NCBI GenBank assembly: GCA_902628925.1
Contig: CACOPA010000008.1
Coordinates: 1-54,723, forward strand
DNA from: an uncultured SAR86 cluster bacterium
Lineage (GTDB): Bacteria; Pseudomonadota; Gammaproteobacteria; Magnimaribacterales; D2472
Length of the DNA stretch: 54,723 nucleotides
Reading direction: 5' to 3'
The first letter of the stretch is position 1, and each line of letters begins with the position of its first letter. The notes below the pieces were generated by a model. That model was given only the letters and a program-made list of their open reading frames with translations. It was not told the origin of the DNA and searched no databases. Below, piece by piece: positions 43,625-52,146 of the stretch. Position numbers and translations under genes: made by a program.

Positions 43625-44083
43625 ATGATAAAAGTTAAAGTTACAAATGCACATTGCGATATACCCTGCGCTGTTTACGATCCATATACTGCTCAATTTG
43701 CTGCTTTGAGTATTGTTCGAATATTAGATCTAATAGGTGAAATTGATGAAAATCCCACCTCAAAAGCTGACTTGACCAAATTAGCAAGATTAGTATCTCA
43801 AAAGGAAGAACATGCATCAGAGGTCAAAGAGGCTGTTAGAGTAATTTGGGGTGATTATTTTAAAGAACCGCAAATAGAAAAATTTCCTGAAATCCACGAT
43901 TTAACCCATTCCATCATGATGATAGCTTCAAAGTGTAAACAAGAACTTAGTAGAGAAAATGGTTTAGAACTCTTAGAAAAAGTTAATAGATTCGCAGAAA
44001 TTTTTTGGGCCACCAAAGATGTTGAAACCCAAGCAAAGAAATCTCTTAATCCACCAAATTTAGATATTATTTCTCCATCTTAG
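43625..44083 (+). CDS. sodN: Nickel superoxide dismutase precursor
   Basis: NiSOD removes superoxide with a nickel ion held by an N-terminal hook. The hook motif is HCDIPCAVYDP at residues 10-20: H10, C11 and C15 are the nickel ligands once the leader is removed. Known NiSODs usually have Gly where this has A16. The leader is only nine residues (MIKVKVTNA). The rest is the four-helix bundle with EEHASEVKEAVRVIWGDYF and FWATKD. It is followed after one base by the dedicated protease gene sodX. No iron/manganese or copper/zinc SOD gene is in this window. Confidence 0.95.
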   Translation: MIKVKVTNAHCDIPCAVYDPYTAQFAALSIVRILDLIGEIDENPTSKADLTKLARLVSQKEEHASEVKEAVRVIWGDYFKEPQIEKFPEIHDLTHSIMMIASKCKQELSRENGLELLEKVNRFAEIFWATKDVETQAKKSLNPPNLDIISPS

Positions 44084-44084
44084 A

Positions 44085-44378
44085 TTGATTAACATTTTCA
44101 GGGTCAAAGGAGTGAGCATGCTTCCTGCATTTTCAAATAATGATTATGTTATGACTTCTTATCCAAGAGTACTTAAAAAAGATGATGTAGTTGTTATCAA
44201 ATTAGATGATAATTCTTCAATTATCAAAAGAATTAATAGCATTTTTAAAGACGAGTTTGAAGTTACAAGTGACAACAAATCTTATGAGTCTGAATTTTGT
44301 ACTAAAAAATATAAATATGATGATGTTTTAGGAAAAGTTTTATTTAAAATACCTTTTATTAATTCATGGATAAATTAG
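44085..44378 (+). CDS. sodX: Nickel-type SOD maturation protease
   Basis: A 97-residue S26-family signal-peptidase-like protein with catalytic S11 (VKGVSMLPAF) and K48 (SIIKRIN). Such small proteases next to sodN remove the leader so that His becomes the N-terminal nickel ligand. The start is TTG 44085. There is no membrane span at the N-terminus, so it probably acts in the cytoplasm. Its 3' end overlaps the next gene by 13 bases. Confidence 0.92.
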   Translation: MINIFRVKGVSMLPAFSNNDYVMTSYPRVLKKDDVVVIKLDDNSSIIKRINSIFKDEFEVTSDNKSYESEFCTKKYKYDDVLGKVLFKIPFINSWIN

Positions 44379-44755
44379 AGTTTAAATTTCTTGGTCTTAC
44401 AGTGGAAAAGCTGTCGATTTTTTATGGAATATTTCTAATAATTTTTGGAATCTCGATATCACTATTATCAAACAGCAATTCTATCACTTCTTATATACCA
44501 GCTTTTTTAGGCTTGCCCATTTATTTTCTGGGCTATCTTTCAATGCGCTATCCAGAAAAAAAGAAACTGTTTATGCACATAATTGTTTTTCTTGGTTTGG
44601 TTATTTTTTTAGGCGGCTTAGATTTCCTTAGAAGCTACCCTTATTTCTTTGATAATTTTTGGGCAGATATATCAAAAATTACATTATTAATTTCTGGATT
44701 ATTCTTTAGCGTTATAAATATTAAATCATTCATATTCATAAGAAAGAATAGATAA
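44366..44755 (+). CDS. Hypothetical four-span membrane protein in the NiSOD cluster
   Basis: A 129-residue protein not recognised as any family. A short soluble start (MDKLEFKFLGLTVEKL) leads to four predicted spans (about 17-35, 43-60, 70-86, 102-122) and a basic end FIRKNR, giving a likely N-in/C-in topology. There is no obvious metal motif. It overlaps sodX by 13 bases and so belongs to the sodN transcript. Nickel transport or SOD tethering are possible but unsupported. Confidence 0.65.
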   Translation: MDKLEFKFLGLTVEKLSIFYGIFLIIFGISISLLSNSNSITSYIPAFLGLPIYFLGYLSMRYPEKKKLFMHIIVFLGLVIFLGGLDFLRSYPYFFDNFWADISKITLLISGLFFSVINIKSFIFIRKNR

Positions 44756-44802
44756 TATTTTTTTATTGTATATTTGAAATTTACGAAAATTTTTTAGTAA
44801 TT

Positions 44803-46044
44803 TTAAGGTGCCTTTTTCAATTTTACTTTGTCGATAGAATTCTCAACAATATTTAAAATTTCTAGCTGATAACCATTAATCTCTACGCACATATTATTGC
44901 TTGGAATGTATTCTAAATAATCTACGATCATTCCATTTATTGTTTTAGAGCCTTCTTCAGGCAATTTCCATTCAAGTTGCTTATTTAAATCTCTAATTTT
45001 GTAATTACCTTCAACAACAATTGATCCATCAGATCTAACATTTAAAGCATCAGGTTTTTGAAGATTCTGTTGATTAAATTTACCTACTATTTCTGAAAAA
45101 AGATCTTCAATAGAAATTAAACCTTCAATTTCTCCATACTCATCCACGACCAAGCCTATGTTTTTATCCAAATTTTGAAATTCCCTCAGTTGATGAGTAA
45201 GTTTCGTACTTTGAGAAACAAAATAAGTTTCAGATAAAAAGGGATCAACCAATTGGTTGTTTTCAATACACTCAATAAACTCATGTGAATCTTTTAAATG
45301 CAGGACCCCAATCATATTATCAAAGGATCCTCTGAAAACTGGGAGTCTAGAGTAAAACGAGGACTTGATGATAGATTCAACTTCATCAGGATTATCAAGA
45401 TCTATACCCACCATTTCAGCAGCTGGAATCATGATGTCTTCAACAGTAAGATCCTCTAAATCCAAGATCGAAGAGAGCATAGTTCTTGATTGATCTGGGA
45501 TTAGGTCTCCATGCTCACTCAATAATGTTCTCAACTCCCCAGAATTAAGGTTATCGTTTTCGGCAGAATCAGCTGGGTTAACATTTAATAGCTTTAATAA
45601 CCTTGAACTTATAAAGTTGGTAAGAGCAATAATAGGTTTAAATAAAAAAATTAAGCCCTTTAGGATCCACGATGACTTTTCAGCAAATTTTTCTGGATAC
45701 ACATTGGCAATAGTTTTGGGAGTAATTTCTGAAAAAATCAAGATGACAATAGTAAGAATCACCGAACCCACTAATACATTACCACCAAAATAATCAATAA
45801 AGATTATGGTTACCACTGATGACGCAAGAATGTTTGCGAAATTATTACCTACTAGAATTGCGGACAGCAGAATATCAGGCCGTGCAAGCAATCTTAGTGC
45901 TCTTCTGGCTCCTCTACTTTTTTTTGAATTATGACGAAGCTTAACCTTATTTGAGGCCATCATGCCAGTTTCAGAGCCTGAAGAAAATCCTGAAAAAATT
46001 AGTAACGCAACCAACAAGAGAAGCAAATATATTAATGAGTCCAC
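44803..46044 (-). CDS. corB: HlyC/CorC-family (CNNM) transporter-like protein with CBS domains
   Basis: The 413-residue protein has an N-terminal DUF21/CNNM membrane domain with about four spans (GFSSGSETGMMASNKVKLRHN, EITPKTIANVYPEKFA). Two CBS domains (about 190-310, with VEDIMIPAAEMVGIDLD and the LVVDEYGEIEGLISIEDLFSEIVG block) and a C-terminal CorC/HlyC transporter-associated domain follow. It resembles E. coli CorB (YfjD), which affects cobalt/magnesium efflux. As in E. coli it lies next to a YpjD-type gene and divergent from rpsP. The exact ion is not known. Confidence 0.9.
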   Translation of the reverse strand: MDSLIYLLLLLVALLIFSGFSSGSETGMMASNKVKLRHNSKKSRGARRALRLLARPDILLSAILVGNNFANILASSVVTIIFIDYFGGNVLVGSVILTIVILIFSEITPKTIANVYPEKFAEKSSWILKGLIFLFKPIIALTNFISSRLLKLLNVNPADSAENDNLNSGELRTLLSEHGDLIPDQSRTMLSSILDLEDLTVEDIMIPAAEMVGIDLDNPDEVESIIKSSFYSRLPVFRGSFDNMIGVLHLKDSHEFIECIENNQLVDPFLSETYFVSQSTKLTHQLREFQNLDKNIGLVVDEYGEIEGLISIEDLFSEIVGKFNQQNLQKPDALNVRSDGSIVVEGNYKIRDLNKQLEWKLPEEGSKTINGMIVDYLEYIPSNNMCVEINGYQLEILNIVENSIDKVKLKKAP

Positions 46045-46047
46045 TGC

Positions 46048-46614
46048 TTAGGTATACCTGTCGATTATTAGAATATTAAGGAAATAGGTAATTATTATTA
46101 ATAAAAATGTTATCAAAAGAAATCTGAGAGCATATTTTGCACTCAGTTTAGAGTATTTCATTGCTATGTAAACACTTATATAGATGGCAAGAGCAAGGCA
46201 GGACAATAATATCTTAATTCGTGACTCAATATCTGGATCGCTGTAAATTAAAAATCCTGTTGCCAGTGCAAAAACTAAAACAATTAATCCGATACCAAGA
46301 ACTTTCAGTAGAAACTTAAATTGGCTCTCAATTGGTGTACGCAGGCTTGATTCAGACAAACCCTTTTTAAGATTAATAGAGTGCCTTTCCAATAATAATG
46401 CTTCAAAAATTGTAATAATTAAGATAGTGACACTTAAAATCGTTGCTAATACGTGAAGATCAAATAGTAAATCAGTGTTTGCAAAGACTAATGCATACAA
46501 AGCACTGAAGACACCAGCAACCAAACCTAAAGAAACTGCATTACTAAAAAATCTTTTAAGCAAGACATAGCTTGGAAGACTTAAAAGGGTAAAAATTAGG
46601 AAAGGTGTGGCCAT
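46048..46614 (-). CDS. ypjD: YpjD/CcsA-like inner-membrane protein, short form
   Basis: An integral membrane protein with about six spans that matches the C-terminal two-thirds of YpjD, a cytochrome-c-assembly-like (CcsA superfamily) protein. The aligned text includes LHVLATILSVTILIITIFEALLL and LKVLGIGLIVLVFALATGFLIYSDP. At 188 residues it is shorter than E. coli YpjD (263), lacking the N-terminal spans. The GWxxxW-type haem motif of true CcsA is not seen. It is three bases upstream of corB and divergent from rpsP; ffh, often found here, is absent. Confidence 0.72.
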   Translation of the reverse strand: MATPFLIFTLLSLPSYVLLKRFFSNAVSLGLVAGVFSALYALVFANTDLLFDLHVLATILSVTILIITIFEALLLERHSINLKKGLSESSLRTPIESQFKFLLKVLGIGLIVLVFALATGFLIYSDPDIESRIKILLSCLALAIYISVYIAMKYSKLSAKYALRFLLITFLLIIITYFLNILIIDRYT

Positions 46615-46705
46615 TAAATAAAATTGTTAATCTTTTATATACTAACACTATCAAATTTATCAAGCTTAACCTAAAATACACACTTTTTTAGGATTAACAA
46701 ATTTT

Positions 46706-47407
46706 ATGGTAGTAATTAGACTTGCAAAGAGTGGGGCAAAGAAAAACCCATATTTCTTTATCACAGTAGCTGACTCCAGAATGCCTAGAGACGGTAGATT
46801 TATAGAAAGACTTGGTTTTTACAATCCATCTGCAAGAGGTTCTGAGGAAAGATTACGTTTTAACACTGAGCGCTTTGATCATTGGGTGGGCCAAGGTGCA
46901 CAAGTTTCAGACCGTGTAAAGGTTTTGCATCAAGAGGCTGAAATGTCTCCTGAAGATCTGGCTGCCAAATTCGAAAAAAGAGATTCCAAACGTCAAGCAA
47001 AAAAAGAAGCTAAAGCTGCAAAGCTTGCTGAAGAAATGGCTGCTTCTGAAGAAGCTGCACCAGCAGAAGAAGCTCCAGTTGAGGAAGCTGCATCAGCAGA
47101 AGAGGCACCAGAAGAAGAAGCTCCAGTTGATGAAGCTGCACCAGCAGAAGATGCTCCAGCAGAAGAGGCTCCAGTTGAGGAAGCTGCACCAGCAGAAGAA
47201 GCTCCAGTAGAAGAGGCTCCAGTTGATGAAGCTGCACCAGCAGAAGAAGCTCCAGTAGAAGAGGCTCCAGTTGAGGAAGCTGCACCAGCAGAAGAAGCTC
47301 CAGTAGAAGATGCTCCAGTTGAGGAAGCTGCACCAGCAGAAGAAGCTCCAGCTGAGGCAGAAGCTCAAGCTGAAGAAGATTCTCCAACAGATGACGAAAA
47401 GAAGTAA
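46706..47407 (+). CDS. rpsP: 30S ribosomal protein S16 with long acidic repeat tail
   Basis: Residues 1-82 are a normal S16 ([37 protein letters not shown]). A basic linker (about 91-107, [16 protein letters not shown]) follows. Then comes an Ala/Pro/Glu tail of about 120 residues to the end (233), with no Lys or Arg between 107 and 231. The tail is built on AP-A/V-EEA steps and has a 16-residue repeat from residue 161. Most gammaproteobacterial S16 proteins are near 80-85 residues. rimM begins inside the last 17 bases, so the tail frame is translated in the context of the operon. Confidence 0.95.
   Translation: MVVIRLAKSGAKKNPYFFITVADSRMPRDGRFIERLGFYNPSARGSEERLRFNTERFDHWVGQGAQVSDRVKVLHQEAEMSPEDLAAKFEKRDSKRQAKKEAKAAKLAEEMAASEEAAPAEEAPVEEAASAEEAPEEEAPVDEAAPAEDAPAEEAPVEEAAPAEEAPVEEAPVDEAAPAEEAPVEEAPVEEAAPAEEAPVEDAPVEEAAPAEEAPAEAEAQAEEDSPTDDEKK
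47045..47370 (+). repeat. Tandem repeat in rpsP (48-bp units)
   Basis: Four units of 48 bp begin at 47186, 47234, 47282 and 47330 (the last decays after about 20 bases). Each unit encodes [18 protein letters not shown] less regular array of the same GCA/GCT-CCA-GAA words fills 47045-47185. The period is a multiple of three, so copy-number change would keep the frame. The near-identity of units at DNA level suggests recent expansion. Confidence 0.93.
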
Positions 47408-47915
47408 TACTTCAGACGATAGCCACATATTAATTGGACGAATAGGCAGACCAAGAGGTCTCAAAGGTGAGTTTTTCATTAACTCATTTTCTGAATCATC
47501 AGAGGCTTTTTTAAAATATAAAAACTTTTTTCTTTATTCTGAATCAGAACTCGTTCCTGTTGATTTTGATTATTTAAAAAAACAGAACCAGAAAATTATT
47601 GGAAAAATATCCGATATCAATACATCTGAAGAAGCAGAAAGAATTAAAAATTCAGACCTTTTCTTGGATAAAAATGACCTTCCTCAATTAGAAGATGGTT
47701 ATTACTGGCATGAATTGATAGGCATGAAGGTTATTAATTTAGATGGTGACGCCCTTGGAGAAGTGATTGCAATTAATAATTATGGATCGAATGACATGCT
47801 CGAAGTTAATAACAAGGAAAAAAAACTACTTATTCCTTTTGTTAAAAACAGAATAATTTTTGATATTGATAAAGAAAAGAAAGTTATTAACGTTGATTGG
47901 TATGATTCCTACTGA
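47391..47915 (+). CDS. rimM: Ribosome maturation factor RimM
   Basis: RimM helps 16S rRNA processing and 30S head assembly. The 174-residue protein starts at ATG 47391, within the end of rpsP, giving [28 protein letters not shown]. An upstream in-frame start at 47310 would only translate the rpsP repeat in another frame. The PRC-barrel half ([23 protein letters not shown]... NDMLEV) is intact. The stop TGA shares a base with the trmD ATG. Confidence 0.93.
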   Translation: MTKRSNTSDDSHILIGRIGRPRGLKGEFFINSFSESSEAFLKYKNFFLYSESELVPVDFDYLKKQNQKIIGKISDINTSEEAERIKNSDLFLDKNDLPQLEDGYYWHELIGMKVINLDGDALGEVIAINNYGSNDMLEVNNKEKKLLIPFVKNRIIFDIDKEKKVINVDWYDSY

Positions 47916-48652
47916 TGGATATTAAATTTAATCTTATTACCTTATTTCCTGAAATCTATGATGCTTTGGATCATGGATTAATAGGTAAGGCTATTCAAAA
48001 TAATGTAATCAAGCTAAATAAGATTCAATTACGAGATTTCGCAATTAATAAACATGGTCAGATTGATGGAAAACCGTTCGGAGGAGAAAAGGGCATGATT
48101 ATGATGATGGAACCACTTGAAAAAGCATTGAAATCAATAGCGCCTAAGAAAAAACACATCGTTATAAATTTCTCACCTCAAGGAAAGAAATTAAGTCAAA
48201 ACCTAGCTAAAAAAATGCTTAATTATGACGAAATTACTATTTTGAACGGAAGATATGAAGGTATTGATGAAAGGTTTATTAATAAATATGTCGATTTGGA
48301 AGTTTCTTTAGGTGATTACGTATTTAGTAATGGAGATTTGGCCAGCTTAGTACTTATTGATGTTCTTGCAAGAATGATTCCTTCTGTCATCGGAAAAGAA
48401 GAGTCTGTTAAAGAAGACTCCTTCTTTAATGGACTGCTTAAAGGCCCCTCATATACTCGACCTGAAGTTTATGATGGAATGAGTGTCCCAGACATTCTGC
48501 TGTCAGGAAATCATGAAGAAATAAAAGCTTGGCGAGAATATCAATCGATCAAGACCACACTTGAGAAAAGACCTGAAATATTTGATAAAATAAAACTTAC
48601 AAAAAAACAAAAAAAACTCTTGGAAGAATTTGAATCTAAGCGTATCCTATAG
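47915..48652 (+). CDS. trmD: tRNA (guanine-37-N1)-methyltransferase
   Basis: TrmD methylates G37 in tRNAs reading CNN/CGG codons and prevents frameshifting. The 245-residue SPOUT protein has the trefoil-knot text GRYEGIDERFINKY and LGDYVFSNGDLASLVLIDVLARMIP, and the RPEVYDGMSVPDILLSGNHEEI block in its second half. It has family-normal length and is in the usual rpsP-rimM-trmD-rplS order. Confidence 0.97.
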   Translation: MDIKFNLITLFPEIYDALDHGLIGKAIQNNVIKLNKIQLRDFAINKHGQIDGKPFGGEKGMIMMMEPLEKALKSIAPKKKHIVINFSPQGKKLSQNLAKKMLNYDEITILNGRYEGIDERFINKYVDLEVSLGDYVFSNGDLASLVLIDVLARMIPSVIGKEESVKEDSFFNGLLKGPSYTRPEVYDGMSVPDILLSGNHEEIKAWREYQSIKTTLEKRPEIFDKIKLTKKQKKLLEEFESKRIL

Positions 48653-48671
48653 CACGTTTTAGGCCGTAGAC

Positions 48672-49280
48672 ATGTCAGATAAAGAAATTGAAAATAAAGC
48701 ATCTAATGAAGAAGCATCGGAAACTGTAGAAACTTCAGAATCAGTGGATTCTACTCCCGAAACTGCTGAAACTGTTGTTGAAGCTGAGGAAGCATCAGCG
48801 CCTGAAGAATCTGTATCTGAAGCACCCGCTGAGACTGCCGAACCTGAAGCAGATGTTCCGGCTGAAGAAGCTAGTGCTGTTGAGGAAGAGCCAGCTGAAG
48901 CTGTTTCAACAGCTAGGCTAGTAGAATTATCACCAGCGCAAATAGTTCAAAATTTCGAAAAATCTCAGTTAAAAGACGACGTGCCTCCTTTTAGACCAGG
49001 AGATACTGTTGTTGTTTCAGTGAAAGTTAAAGAAGGTGAAAGAACTAGACTTCAAGCTTTTGAAGGCGTTGTTATGCATATCAAAAATGCTGGCTTAAAC
49101 TCATCATTCATCGTTAGAAAAATATCCAGCGGTATTGGTGTCGAAAGAACGTTTCAAGTTCACAGCCCTCTAATTGATTCCATCAAAGTTAAACGTAAGG
49201 GCGACGTAAGAAAAGCTAAACTCTATTATCTAAGAGAGAGATCTGGAAGATCTGCTAGGATCAAAGAAAGACTCGAATAA
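48672..49280 (+). CDS. rplS: 50S ribosomal protein L19 with acidic N-terminal extension
   Basis: Residues about 88-202 are a full L19 ([48 protein letters not shown]). Before this lies an extension of about 85 residues that is Glu/Ala/Ser/Pro-rich: I count 27 acidic residues and two lysines in the first 80. No ATG, GTG or TTG lies in frame near the usual L19 start, so the extension is not an over-called start. It mirrors, at the other end, the acidic tail of S16 from the same operon. Confidence 0.95.
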   Translation: MSDKEIENKASNEEASETVETSESVDSTPETAETVVEAEEASAPEESVSEAPAETAEPEADVPAEEASAVEEEPAEAVSTARLVELSPAQIVQNFEKSQLKDDVPPFRPGDTVVVSVKVKEGERTRLQAFEGVVMHIKNAGLNSSFIVRKISSGIGVERTFQVHSPLIDSIKVKRKGDVRKAKLYYLRERSGRSARIKERLE

Positions 49281-49282
49281 TC

Positions 49283-50182
49283 ATGACTATGGATGCAAAA
49301 GAGAGTCATCTTATTGATTCTTTTTTGAGATTTTTACGGTTAGAAAAAGGCTTATCTAAAAATACCATAAGTTCTTATCAAACTGACATTAGCGGCTTTA
49401 ATCAATGGTGCTCTGATCAAGCAATAAAATTTTCGGAAGTTAATTTGAGTCATGCTGAAAATTTCATTATTAGTTTAAGAAAAAAAGAACTTGCTGCTGC
49501 ATCCATTTCAAGAAAAATTTCATCATTAAAATCCCTGTTTGCCTACTTAAAAAAACAGCAACATATTAAAACTAATCCTTTTCAAGACTTGGTCTTACCA
49601 AAAATTCCAAAATCTCTTCCTAAATCCATGTCGATGGCAGAGGTAAATACCTTGTTGGATGCACCCGATACTTCAACTTTTATAGGGTTACGGGATAAAA
49701 CCATGCTGGAACTGATGTACGCAACAGGCTTACGGGTTTCTGAGCTTGTGAACTTAAAGTATTCAAGTTTTGACTTTGAAAGAAGTGTTATTAAAGTTCT
49801 GGGCAAAGGATCGAAAGAAAGAATCATCCCCTTTGGTGATAGCGCACTGTCTTGGTTAAAACAATACATAAATTTTCGTAGGCAAAACAATTTAAGTATG
49901 AACAGTAAATATTTTTTTATCAGTCAAAAACTATCGCAGGTGACACGGCAGTCATTTTGGCAGCGTGTTGAACATTATCAAAAAATTGCATCCATTCCTT
50001 ATAAGATATCACCGCATACACTTCGTCATGCTTTTGCGACTCACTTGCTTAATAATGGGGCCGATCTGAGGTCGGTACAAATGTTGCTTGGACATAGTGA
50101 CCTTTCTACCACGCAAATATATACTCACATTGCAAAACAAAGACTTAGTGAGATGATTAAAAAACATCATCCGCGAGGGTAA
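49283..50182 (+). CDS. xerD: Site-specific tyrosine recombinase XerD
   Basis: XerD resolves chromosome dimers at dif with XerC and FtsK. The N-terminal SAM-like domain contains FLRFLRLEKGLSKNTISSYQTDI. The catalytic residues are R (ATGLRVSEL), K (LGKGSKER), H-x-x-R (SPHTLRHAFATHLL), H (LGHSDLSTT) and Y (QIYTHI). The length of 299 and its place before dsbC point to XerD rather than XerC or a mobile integrase. No att-like repeats are seen around it. Confidence 0.95.
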   Translation: MTMDAKESHLIDSFLRFLRLEKGLSKNTISSYQTDISGFNQWCSDQAIKFSEVNLSHAENFIISLRKKELAAASISRKISSLKSLFAYLKKQQHIKTNPFQDLVLPKIPKSLPKSMSMAEVNTLLDAPDTSTFIGLRDKTMLELMYATGLRVSELVNLKYSSFDFERSVIKVLGKGSKERIIPFGDSALSWLKQYINFRRQNNLSMNSKYFFISQKLSQVTRQSFWQRVEHYQKIASIPYKISPHTLRHAFATHLLNNGADLRSVQMLLGHSDLSTTQIYTHIAKQRLSEMIKKHHPRG

Positions 50183-50184
50183 TC

Positions 50185-50904
50185 ATGGTTAAGAAATTAA
50201 ATCTCTTCATTAGTTTGATTTTAGTAATTGCAGTCAAAGGTGAAGATGTTGAAACAGCTGTAAATAAAATTTTACCGCCAGGCATGCAGGTACAAGCAAT
50301 TGCGGACTCAAACATTGATGGCATCAAAGTGGTCGATATTGGAGAATTGCAGCCAATTTATGTGACCGAGGACGGTAAATACTTCTTTTACGGCGAGCTT
50401 TATTCAATCAATGAATCCAACATCAATAATTTAACTGATCAAGCAAAGCGTGATAAACGTGCAAATTTGATTGCTTCAAACCTTTCTATTGCAGATTACA
50501 TTACCTTTCCAGCCAAACGAGCCAAATATGAAATCACAGTCTTTACCGATGTGGATTGTGGGTATTGCCGGAAGTTTCATAGTGAAATTGAGGACTACAA
50601 TGAAATAGGCATCACTGTGAATTATGTTGCCTTTCCAAGATCCGGACCTGATTCCACTTCGTATAATAAAATCGTTGGCGCTTGGTGTTCAGCTGATCCT
50701 AAAAAAATTTTAACAGAGCAAAAAAAAGGTGAAGAGCCAAAAATTTCTATGTGTGAGGATAATCCAGTGATGGAGCATTTCATGCTGGGTCAAAAAATTG
50801 GCATTACAGGCACTCCAGCTATTATCAGTAAGTCTGGAGCTCTATTTCCTGGTTATTTACCCGCCAGTGACTTATTTTCGAGGTTAGAGGCAAGTGAATC
50901 CTAA
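50185..50904 (+). CDS. dsbC: DsbC-type periplasmic disulfide isomerase
   Basis: A secreted thioredoxin-fold isomerase that corrects disulfides. A signal peptide covers about residues 1-19. An N-terminal dimerisation domain (GMQVQAIADSNIDGIKVVDI) follows, then the active-site C125-GY-C128 (TDVDCGYCRKFH) and a cis-Pro loop ITGTPAII. A second Cys pair (WCSAD... SMCEDN) matches the structural disulfide of DsbC. Length is 239. It overlaps the hom start by 11 bases. Confidence 0.94.
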   Translation: MVKKLNLFISLILVIAVKGEDVETAVNKILPPGMQVQAIADSNIDGIKVVDIGELQPIYVTEDGKYFFYGELYSINESNINNLTDQAKRDKRANLIASNLSIADYITFPAKRAKYEITVFTDVDCGYCRKFHSEIEDYNEIGITVNYVAFPRSGPDSTSYNKIVGAWCSADPKKILTEQKKGEEPKISMCEDNPVMEHFMLGQKIGITGTPAIISKSGALFPGYLPASDLFSRLEASES

Positions 50905-52144
50905 GTTAAGAGTTGGCATTTGCGGCTGGGGGAATGTTGCGACCGGCTTGTTTGAACAACTAACTAAATCATCTAATGAACAGGTTTTTGAGCTTGTATG
51001 TATCGGTGCACGACGGGACAACCCTAGCTGTGATCCTGGTGATGTAAAAATCCATCGTGATATCTTTGAGGTTATTGAACAAGACATTGATGTATTAATT
51101 GAGTTGATTGGTGGCACCGATACTGCTAGAGATTTAATTTCAAAAGCGCTTGATGCAGGCAAGCATGTGGTTACCGCCAATAAAGCGGTCATGTATGAGC
51201 ATGGTAATGAACTTATTAATCTTGCAATTAAGAACAACGTACATTTGATGTTTGAAGCAGCGGTGTGTGCTGGAACGCCTATCATTAAAATGCTTTCAAA
51301 TGATTTGGGTGCAAATCAGGTAACTAAAATCTCCGGTATGTTAAACGGAACCACTAATTACATTTTAAGCAACATGGAGCAGGGCATTGCTTATGAGGTT
51401 GCTCTTGAGGAAGCTAAGAAAAAAGGTTACGCCGAGCCTGATCCTAGTCTCGATGTAAATGGAACCGATGCTGCTCATAAAATTGGGATCTTAGCCTCAC
51501 TTGCTCTTAACAGCGATCTTCCTGCAGGTAATTTTCATATTGAGGGCATTGAAAATATTACTGCAGAAGATTTTCACTATGCCGATGAATTTAATTTAAC
51601 CATCAAACATCTTGCAGTTACCAAGCAAGCAGGTAATGAAATCGAACTTAGAAGCCATCCGGTTTTAATTGATAAAAACTCCAGCCTCGGGGGTCTATCT
51701 GGCGTAAGAAACGGCATTCAGATCGATACTGATTTGTTGGGTGAGTTTCTAATTGCAGGCTCAGGTGCGGGTAGAGAGTCCACAGCATCTGGACTGATCT
51801 CTGATCTGATAGCATTATCTAAACACGCTTCAAGCACACCAATGCATTATCCTTATTTTAAGGATATGCCTAAGATTAAGTCTTTTGAGGGCTTAGATTT
51901 TTCTTATTATGTTTACCTGGAAGTTCAAGATCAGGCGGGAGTGCTTGCCTTGGTAAGCCAGATTTTCTCAGATAATGAAATCAGCATTGATAAGATCGTA
52001 CAAAAGGATCATTTACCAGATGACAAAGTTCCGGTTGTCGTCTTTACAGATCTAATTAAAGAGTCACAAATGCAAAAAGCCTTGGAGAATTTTTCTGCGC
52101 AATCAGAAATTCATTCTGCCAAAATTATTAGAATCGAAGCTTAG
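50894..52144 (+). CDS. hom: Homoserine dehydrogenase (monofunctional, ACT domain)
   Basis: Hom reduces aspartate semialdehyde to homoserine for threonine and methionine. The start is GTG 50894. The NAD(P) fold is VGICGWGNVATGLFEQL, and the catalytic text is GMLNGTTNYILSNMEQG with KKGYAEPDPSLDVNGTDAAHK. A C-terminal ACT domain (FSYYVYLEVQDQAGVLALVSQIF) implies threonine feedback (family knowledge). It has no aspartokinase part. thrC follows after two bases. Confidence 0.97.
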   Translation: MNPKLRVGICGWGNVATGLFEQLTKSSNEQVFELVCIGARRDNPSCDPGDVKIHRDIFEVIEQDIDVLIELIGGTDTARDLISKALDAGKHVVTANKAVMYEHGNELINLAIKNNVHLMFEAAVCAGTPIIKMLSNDLGANQVTKISGMLNGTTNYILSNMEQGIAYEVALEEAKKKGYAEPDPSLDVNGTDAAHKIGILASLALNSDLPAGNFHIEGIENITAEDFHYADEFNLTIKHLAVTKQAGNEIELRSHPVLIDKNSSLGGLSGVRNGIQIDTDLLGEFLIAGSGAGRESTASGLISDLIALSKHASSTPMHYPYFKDMPKIKSFEGLDFSYYVYLEVQDQAGVLALVSQIFSDNEISIDKIVQKDHLPDDKVPVVVFTDLIKESQMQKALENFSAQSEIHSAKIIRIEA

Positions 52145-52146
52145 CA

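Noticed and set aside
47310..47390. Upstream start for rimM
   Set aside because: It would only translate the S16 repeat in another frame (Leu/Gln/Lys-rich). The ATG at 47391 gives the normal RimM N-terminus.
47010..47479. Long open frames on both strands within the rpsP repeat (Leu/Gln-rich and Trp/Cys/Ser-rich)
   Set aside because: The 48-bp period is a multiple of three, which keeps other frames free of stops. The translations are low-complexity shadows of the repeat with no start signals.
49283..50182. Mobile integrase marking a genomic island
   Set aside because: Length, motifs and the xerD-dsbC-hom-thrC order identify the housekeeping XerD. No direct repeats, tRNA or other mobile genes are near.
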